Assembly (NCBI GenBank): GCA_015680685.1 | Contig: MNCI01022704.1 | Span: 1 to 64,000 of the forward strand | DNA length: 64,000 nt | Direction of reading: 5' to 3' | DNA from: Gnetum montanum | Lineage: Eukaryota > Streptophyta > Gnetopsida > Gnetales > Gnetaceae | Part shown: in pieces, positions 56,560-64,000 of the stretch | How the letters are laid out: every line of letters begins with the position of its first letter | Numbering within the stretch: the first letter of the stretch is position 1 | Made by a program: the position numbers and the translations under genes | Notes under the pieces: model-generated | What the model was told of the DNA's origin: nothing | Databases searched by the model: none | Seen by the model: the letters and a program-made list of their open reading frames with translations, nothing else

Positions 56560-59118
56560 TCCCCTCTCCACCCCTCCCAACATTACCAATGTAGATCTAT
56601 CATACCACTTCATTTTTTATAATTTTTATTTACATCTATGAAGATCTTGTTAGATCTAGCAAAAACTTTTTATTTACATATTAAGTCTTTAAATAAACAT
56701 TAACAAAACTAAAGTTAATTTTCACTTACATCCAAGAGGATTGTCCCTTAGGAAGCACTTGACATCACCTTTGAGCTCCAGAGTTGCTAATTATTCTAGA
56801 GTGAATTGAAGATGTATAATTCCTTAATGTCCTTAAGAACTTGTAAGCACAACATAAGTACACGACACAAATGTCACCTGTTAGTCTATGGATTATGATA
56901 AGGACATCAACCCATCACTTTGATGTATTCTACATTCTCAATATCCTTAGGAGTCAAATAATTATATTTAGCTCTCATTTTGAAGTCATATATGATGTTA
57001 TATACATTAGGTAGGAAACTGTGAGTTGCAGGAGGCTATAATCTATAATTGTAGATTGTAGTTTATTAAAATTGGCCACCTTAGAGTGAATTTCTTATGT
57101 TTCATTTTTTGTAGAGGAGTGTGAGACTGATGCGAACATTTGAGGCCATAGACATTAAATGCAAGTTATAATTTGATTGTATTCATTGAATTGTGAACTA
57201 GTAGTAATGTTAGTTTGGTCGTAATTTTATTAGAAATAGTAACTAAAAATTGACATGGTTTACTAGTGTGAAGAACTACAAGCCACAGTCCCAATGCAAT
57301 CTACAAGATGCAAGCTACTATGATCTATAGGCACTTGTAGTCTCAAAAGAAGCAAAATTTAATAGGAACAAATTTTAAGAGGTAGACTAAGAGTTACTTG
57401 AGGCTATATAAAGACTAGGGATGCTGAATTCAGAAAATACAAGCATAGAATGAAGTTGTCAAGAATTGGCATATAAAGATAAAAGTGTTGTGTTCTTTTG
57501 CGAAAAGGATAAGGATAGAACATAAACCCTAGAATTTAAACATAAATGTGTTGTGATTCTAAGAAAATGACGAAGAGAAAATATAAACTCCTAAGCAAAC
57601 GCATTCATTTAGAATAGTGATAGGTAATTTTTTTTCAAGTTTAAATGGTAGTTGATTTTTCCCTAACTTCAATCTTGTAGCTCATCCCTAATAGCTAAGT
57701 CAAGCCATTAATTAGATTCTCATAAATTAATTTTAGGAGTTGACTCACTTTGGTTCTAGTTAAATGCTTCATAGATGTCTTGTTTATTTTAAATGTTATC
57801 ATTTTGTTTGAACTGTTGTTGGTCATTTTTCTTATTCCAATGATATTTAAGAATAGAAACTTACTACCAAAATGTTTTGGAATTCAGAGATAAAGATCAT
57901 GGCAGACCTTTGAAGACTATACCTGCTACACATGTTACTAAAGCTAACAAGTCAAATGATAGAAGGTGTGTTTAGAATGATCTGCTGGACCATCACCAAC
58001 TTTTACTTTGAATTTTCTTAGCCCTTTTTATATAATAATGGAAAGTGAAGTTTACATATCCTACAGCTTGATTACAGTCTTTTCTTTCTAAAAATAAAGA
58101 AGATTCTTATGTCCCTACACAAATTCTCATCTCAACATTTCTTCAAATGATTGTAAACTAGGTGCACTTGTTAGTGCTTAGACACATTAATCACATTTTG
58201 TAACCTCACTATCATAAGCCTTATACACCGATTATTAAAAAAAGCAAAAAAAGTTTAAATATTTTGGATTAGCTTACACAATCAACTAGTTTAAGCTTTT
58301 TTCTCCCCACTTTACACACCTAAAATGCATTAATTTGTTATAGTGCACTTTTGTTTTGTTATCAATTAAGTTTGTTTTTAGCAATGATTACAAAAGCCAA
58401 TCTAGCTTGCTCAAAAGGTCACTCTTACACTATTTTACTATTAATTTTATTTCTTAAGCCTTATGGGAGTCTATTTGAAGACAAATCTGAGTGTAAGCCT
58501 TGTTCATGCCAATGGAAAATTCTACTTAGATGATAGAAATAATAGTGATTAATAATTATTGTGTTGGTCATGGTCATGATTCATAATAAGTTGTGGTGAT
58601 GGTCAATTTTACCTCTTTAATTGTTCTTGCATGCTTTATGGGACACTAATTTTGGCATTTGTATGAAAACATAGTGCATTGCTCTAGACAATTTAATTCT
58701 GAACATACATGTTTTTAGCCAATAGATGAATCTATAAATTGTACCTTGTTGGCAAGGTTTGTGCTTTCCATCCTATAAATTAAACTCAATTGTAAAAGGT
58801 TATACCAAGATATAGAGAGATTATGTACAAGATAATACTATAACTAAACTCTTTCTAAAAGATCCCTAGGCTCTTCAAGTCTACACATGGATGTAGTAAA
58901 AATTTTAAGTTTCAATTTCAATTTTTAACCTTTTTGCATGTGATAAATAAAGAAGAAAATTAGAGTTTCATCTAGGATTTTTGGTCTACTTTAAATGACT
59001 AAATTTTAACTAGCTAGAGAAAAAGGTTTGCATCACATAGCTTGATTCTATTTTTCAAGTACATATAGCACTTTCACCAACATTTATAGCCCATGACAAT
59101 CAGTTTTTGTAATGCCAT
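56560..59118. other. Unassigned AT-rich region
   Basis: No open frame with family features, no paired repeats and no RNA gene was recognised. It is likely decayed repeat sequence. Confidence 0.4.
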
Positions 59119-61962
59119 TGTTGGCAACCGTTTGGGAGGCGACCGCCAATGAGTGTCCTCGAACAGGATTTAGGTGCCTGCTGGTCTCTGGCAACACCAA
59201 GGCCCATAAACCTCCAAATAAAATAAGTAGTTAATGTGAGTATGTGTGTGTGATGTTGCGGGGTGTGGTTATGAGAAATGTAACGATTGCGTTGTGTGTA
59301 AACTACAAATGACTTACATTAAAGAGATTCAGCCAACTTTGCCAAGTATTGTGAGTTGTTGAGAGTTTCCTATTTTGTTCAACTGCCTAGTCTACGCGGT
59401 CCTTATAATACCTACTTGTAACAAATAAAATTTTGCAAAAACATTTAAACACAACTCCGCAATCTACTCCTAATTTTCCCCAGAGAAAGAGATAGTTCCA
59501 CAAGAAAACTAGAAATAGAGCAAGATTCGATGGAAATAAGCAGAAAAGAAAAGAAAGCAGATTTGTGTAGACCTCAAATATTTAAACAAGGTAAAATGAC
59601 ACGAGTAAACACTTCGCAATAAAGCTATCCCAAATTCAATATCTATGACTTGTTCAAACTTCCAAGCCTCAAACAAGGAATTTCTTCAAGACAATCCTAC
59701 TATGCTACCAAAAATTGCTGCGTAAACTACCACGTACAAGACTCCATTTTGACTAGATAATAGATGTCAACTATTGCATTCAAACAGAACCTTTGAAAGA
59801 GTTGACAATTTCTAATTGAAATACCACAGAAATTAACTTTAAAGATAGAAAGAAGCTATTCTGGTCCCATCAAAATACCAAAGATTTTTTGAACCCTCTT
59901 GACTACTGAATTGTTCAACGACATGACTACAAACAGAGGCTCTCTTATAACAATCCCAATAGCAGTTCCCACATGTTGCACAATAATGAAATTTACTACT
60001 AAAATTCTCTTAAGGATTTTTAAACACAAGTGCTTCTATGGAAATATTTTAATAGAAATTTCTATCGGTCAACAAGAACAATAAGAGCAATCTAAAAATC
60101 CCAAAATTACTTGCCAAGGATGATACTATCTAAACCACTAGCTAAAAAATTTAAAGAAAATAAAAATAAAATACATAACTCACAAGACCATGACAAAGAG
60201 GCTGAAATCTTTCCTTTAGCAAGCCATCTTACAAGCAATTGTCTCTACAAATCTTCTTTACAAATGCTCTTTTCCAAACCCCAAAGTGTGTCTTCAAGTG
60301 AGAGCCTAAGTGCTAACTAGTAGCTTTCCAAAGTATGATGTATGAGACCTTCGAAAAGTCCCTTCTTCCAAAAGTTTTCCCCCAAAAAAAATTCCTCCCA
60401 AAAGTCCTCTTTCTTCTTCCTCATGAAGTCTTTTTATAAGGTTTACAAGGTAATTACATGCCAAAATATCCTAGCTAACTTTTCCCCCAAGCAAGAAGGT
60501 TACAACTTACCCATTTAATTAGGAGGGAGTTATATAGTTAGGAAGTTATGCATAAAGTTAGGAGGAATTAATATTTATAAATATTTCCTTTGTATGTAAT
60601 TTATTAAAATAAATATAAAATCCCTAATCTAATTTAATTTAATTAAAATTTTAAATACTAAGTGTCATTAAGCTCTAATATTTTTTTCATAAAAACTATA
60701 ATATAATATCCACCTTATTGGTGGTAGCGGTAGTTAATTTATTTTTTCTGCATCTCTGATAATTGAAATTTAAATTCAGGATGGCCCAAAATATGAGACC
60801 GAAGGTGAAGGCACCGATCCTGCAACTGCCAGGAACTGATTCAAATTATCTTCTTCGGCCAAAAATCATCACAGGAGAAGACTTAGCCGCCGCGTTAGGA
60901 AACGTCACCGTGTGTTCCGTAAGGATCTGCAACTATTGTAATCTTTGCCTCTCAAAAATGGCCTTCAGGTTTTGATGATTATGCGATTTAATCATCGCTT
61001 CGTATATTTTCGCTGCCTTCCATCTATGATAATTGGTAAACTGTCTAGCTTACAAAGTTTTCTTCCAACATTTGGTGCAAATTCTTCAAGCAACATCCAC
61101 CAGGGTTTTTATGGTGTTTGCCGTTGTTGCAGATGAAAACCCAAATTTGTTCATCACACAAAATAGGCCTCTATTCTTCTAAAATCCACAAGTGTCTCTG
61201 TTGAAATCAATGATGTGTCCGCTGCGTTCTACCCTAAATTTGCCTCAATTCTTTCTGCACAGCCTGCACACGATTAATGCCCGAAACCCCCTTCAATATG
61301 GCTTAGTTGTGAAAGAAGGGCCTCCCACATGCTCCATGAACTTGGGTTCACTATTTTTGACATCTAGCGAGTCAGCTACGGCTGCGTTTGGAAACATCAA
61401 TTCATAAATCTGGCTGATCCGTGAGCACAATTGTGAACGGCACAAGCCAATGGATTTGCCGAAAAGCCACAGCATTCAGTTCTGTTTTTCCAATTTTCTG
61501 TTTTTTCTCTGGTAGCATTAACAATGCACCTTTGGACTTATGGGAATTTAGGTTTGTCTGCAATACAAAAGCCTTCACATCCTTTGATAATTTAAATTTA
61601 CGAAATTCAAAACCTGTTGGTAGTTTGTTTGGTCCTTCACTTGCTTCCAACTCTTAACTGATTCTTGATAATCCATTACCCACAGTGTTGTCTATTTTGC
61701 CAATATTAACAGGGAGTATGCTTTCTTTTGATAAATAATCACCTCCTTTGTTTATTATTTCAATCTTCACTAAAGGAAATAATTTGGCATTTTAATTTTA
61801 CTTTCTAAGAAGGCTTCAACATCAAGATTATTCACTAGTGGCTTGCTTCTCCAAGAATACCTATCAACTAACAATACGAAACTGCAAATTTACAACTAGG
61901 GATTATGCTAATTTTGAATAAAATATTCGAACTGTTCCATATAATGGCCAAATGTGCCAACA
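59119..61962 (-). repeat. Proposed G7 3' LTR (2.84 kb)
   Basis: Plus-strand ends are TGTTGGCAACC (59119) and GTGCCAACA (61962), giving matching inverted ends TGTTGGCA/TGCCAACA. AAAAGAGGGGGCCAAAA, a good polypurine tract, lies just internal (61963-61979). A TATA-like box in element orientation (TTATAAAAAG, 60439-60430) lies about 1.5 kb into the LTR. With no second LTR the limits are a proposal. Confidence 0.5.
60763..61657. other. Gene-like GC-richer patch within the proposed G7 LTR
   Basis: On the plus strand, MAQNMRPKVKAPILQLPG starts at 60781 and runs open to a good splice donor (TCC|GTAAGG, 60919). On the minus strand, open segments lie at 61650-61402 (KLPTGFEFRKFKL) and 61475-61293. I do not recognise either protein. 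It may be a captured host exon, a decayed gene or chance. Confidence 0.3.
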
Positions 61963-62150
61963 TTTTGGCCCCCTCTTTTCAAGACTAAAACATACTGAAA
62001 ATTTCACTAAATTTTTACAGCTGAATAGAAATCTTTTATGAGGAAAATTCCCATTTCACATAAGGTGTGATGGAACAAAAACTTCATTCCTAAGCAAAAT
62101 CAAACTGTACACAACAAATTATACATTATCAAGTCCTTCATAAACTATTC

Positions 62151-62657
62151 TTAGGATGAAAACTGAATTGTGAGGGTTACCCTATTGGGAATCCTCATCT
62201 CTCTAACTATTTGATAAGAAATCTCTGATGTGATGAAGGCTGTCCTATTGTTCTCGAGCTTGGTAGAGCTCTCACCTTGATCTACATGAGCTTTCTCTTC
62301 GGTACTTTTCTCATTTTCCTTTTCGGATGAGCTCTTCTGTTCTTCTTCATTAGGTCCTTTATTTTTTTCTCGGGAGACAAAAGCTTCCCCCCATCCCCAT
62401 GATGACTCTTCATAAGTTGGTGGCTCTTTTCCTTTTTTCTCTTCTTTGGAGCAATCTTGATATTTCTCCCAAACATTGGACTCTATATCCAAACCTCTAG
62501 TGAGAAAAGAAAATTCATTGGACAACCAAACCATAAAAGGATACTCCTTTGGAGATACACAAGATCTAGCCTTTAGATAAGTTGTCAATACATGCTCAGG
62601 GTAACATTCCATCACATATGGAATAAAAGACTTTTTAATTGCTCTCTCAAACTCCAT
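62151..62657 (-). CDS. G7 3' ORF, hypothetical 168-aa acidic protein
   Basis: Uninterrupted frame from ATG 62657 (MEFERAIKKSFIPYVMECYP) to a stop at 62151, between the integrase and the polypurine tract. Residues 1-70 look globular (EHVLTTYLKARS, PFMVWLSNEFSFLTRG). Residues 70-140 are a highly charged Glu/Lys/Ser-rich, probably disordered segment. The last ~30 residues contain EISYQIVREMRIPNRV. No signal peptide or membrane helix. Function unknown. It could be an accessory ORF in the env position or part of a displaced gag-like gene. Being intact beside a broken integrase is unusual here. Confidence 0.5.
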   Translation of the reverse strand: MEFERAIKKSFIPYVMECYPEHVLTTYLKARSCVSPKEYPFMVWLSNEFSFLTRGLDIESNVWEKYQDCSKEEKKGKEPPTYEESSWGWGEAFVSREKNKGPNEEEQKSSSEKENEKSTEEKAHVDQGESSTKLENNRTAFITSEISYQIVREMRIPNRVTLTIQFSS

Positions 62658-63029
62658 TATCTCTCCCTAACCTTCACTACCAAACTTGAATTGAAAGATG
62701 ATGAAATCTTAAGCAATCTAACCCTCCTTTTATAGGTGCTAAGAATTTTAACTCCCATCCAAGTGTCTTCAACCAAGCTTCCTTATTTTTAGGCATTCAA
62801 ATCATTTGTTACAATCCTCACTAAGTGGTGGATGAGTCACCTTCCCAACTTGTCAAACATGTAGAATTTCACTTGTTTCACTTGTAGGCTTTCACTTGCC
62901 CCATTTGAAGGAAAGATAATGTTCCAAATATAAATAAACCATAAGTAAATATAATAATGGACACTATACTCCTAGTAATATTTACATAATACTATATACA
63001 TATATTATTTTTGTGTAATGACATCTTCA

Positions 63030-64000
63030 AGCTGTATGCAATTGTCCCAAATAATGTTTTATATGCAAAACATTATATGGAAATTGCAATTCCATGCCAT
63101 CTAAGGTTGATAATTTTTAAGTATCCTTTGACAATTACTTTGTAACTTGAAAGGGACCGACCCATGTCAGAGGTAACTTATTTGATTTTTTCATATTCCA
63201 TAATAAGACAAGGTCCCCTATCTTGAAATTCCTTTTCAAAGCTTTCATATCAAACCATCTTTTAACTTGAGAGGTATTCCGTAACAAATTATCCCTTAAT
63301 TTATCTACTTCAGCTTCTCTTCTAATAAGCAAAGTCATGAAACTTCTAGCTTTATCAGTCTTTTCACTATATCTTTGTACAAATTTAGAACCTAAACTTA
63401 TAATCTTGTTTGTAATTCTTGCTGGAAAACCATAGACTAAATTATATGGTGATATCCCAATAGCTTTCTTGAATCTAATTAGATCTGACCATAATGCAGA
63501 TTGTAGATAATCAATCCAATTTGCTAGATTCCCATTCATCGATTTCTTAATATAAGAAATAAACTTTTTATTGGTGGATTCTGCTAGGACATTTCCATAA
63601 GGATAATAATTTGATGAGGAAAATATGAAAATAGATTTTTCAGATGCCCATCCGATAAACTCTTCGGATTAGAAGGCAGGTCCATTGTCTGACACTAACA
63701 CTTTGGGTACACCAAATCTACTTAGAATGTGGTCTTCTAGAAAATTAATCACACTGGATGCTGAACTTCCTCTTAGAGCTTTTGCTTCAGACCATTTAGT
63801 AAAAAAATCAGTAGCTGTGAGAATAAACTTGTGTCCAGCTCTTGAAGGAGTAATTGTACTAATAAAATCCAAACCCAATTGCTGAAATGGTCTATCTGCA
63901 ACTACTAGCTTTAAAGGGACTCTAGCCCTTTTAATCTTGGGTCCATGAATTTGACATTTATAGCATTTGTGAATCTTTGAACTAATGTCTTGATACATGG
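63030..64000 (-). pseudogene. G7 integrase (C-terminal two thirds)
   Basis: The zinc-binding end reads HKCYKCQIHG. The core has LGLDFISTI (first catalytic Asp), DFFTKWSEAKAL, VLVSDNGPAF (second Asp), one stop near 63670, then LAESTNKKF (catalytic Glu). The rest includes SPYNLVYGFPARI, a basic KRNFKIGDLVLLW and GPFQVTK (GPY/F-type domain). After a stop near 63132 the frame continues KLSTLDGMELQFPYN to ~63030. All three catalytic residues are present; only a few nonsense changes break it, so this element is younger than G1-G4. The N-terminus lies beyond the window. Confidence 0.87.

Larger units (their letters stand above)
59119..64000 (-). mobile_element. Gypsy element G7 (partial, runs off the window)
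   Basis: On the minus strand an integrase (to ~63030) is followed by a 168-codon ORF (62657-62151). A purine-rich tract and a proposed long 3' LTR (59119-61962) come next. The integrase is of a different gypsy lineage from G2. The 5' half lies beyond the window, so LTR pairing and the far target-site duplication cannot be tested. Confidence 0.65.

Noticed and set aside
59899-60320. Small open frames at 59899-60084 and 60111-60320
   Set aside because: No recognisable motif, AT-rich composition, and both lie antisense in the proposed G7 LTR.

Overview
The window looks like nuclear DNA of a gymnosperm, probably a conifer. It is AT-rich and almost gene-free, and nearly all of it is old, nested retrotransposons. 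The only recognisable host-gene remnant, a cytochrome P450 fragment, reads like the gymnosperm-type CYP71-clan enzymes (CYP750-like). No intact host gene was found. Most coding stretches carry several in-frame stops and frameshifts, so they are described as pseudogenes.

Layout. 1-900: 3' end of a LINE. 1967-13120: a Ty1/copia element on the minus strand with paired LTRs, a 4/5 target-site duplication (TSD) and a tRNA-Met-like primer site; a minus-strand Ty3/gypsy element (G1, 2567-7739) and a ~1.1 kb unidentified insert interrupt it. 13434-13632: assembly gap. 14431-33181: a plus-strand Ty3/gypsy element (G2) with a tRNA-Asp-type primer site, gag, protease, RT-RNase H, integrase and a long extra 3' ORF. 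The last ~5.3 kb of G2 plus ~230 bp of its flank is tandemly duplicated. 33930-34915: P450 pseudogene with a preserved GT-AG intron. 35420-35482: U6 snRNA-derived pseudogene. 36051-37016: solo LTR (G6) inserted into a tRNA-derived SINE. 37140-55950: an L1-type LINE split by G3 (38128-49886, minus, perfect 5-bp TSD), which itself contains an internally deleted relative G4 (44803-47311). A SINE cluster lies between the LINE's two ORFs. 59119 to the window end: part of another minus-strand Ty3/gypsy element (G7) with a proposed long LTR, a 168-codon 3' ORF and an integrase.

The most interesting point is the G1-G4/G6 gypsy clade. G2 (autonomous-type) and G3 (no pol) share a long coiled-coil 3' ORF. 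Upstream of it both have an internal promoter-like block: a cluster of short palindromic motifs followed by a TATATATAT box. The palindrome type in that block matches the palindrome type in the same element's LTR (GTATAC-type in G2, GATATC/CAATATTG-type in G3). This suggests a separately transcribed 3' gene controlled by the same signals as the LTR, possibly by an element-encoded factor. G1, G3 and G4 carry gag but no pol, so they would depend on a G2-like partner.
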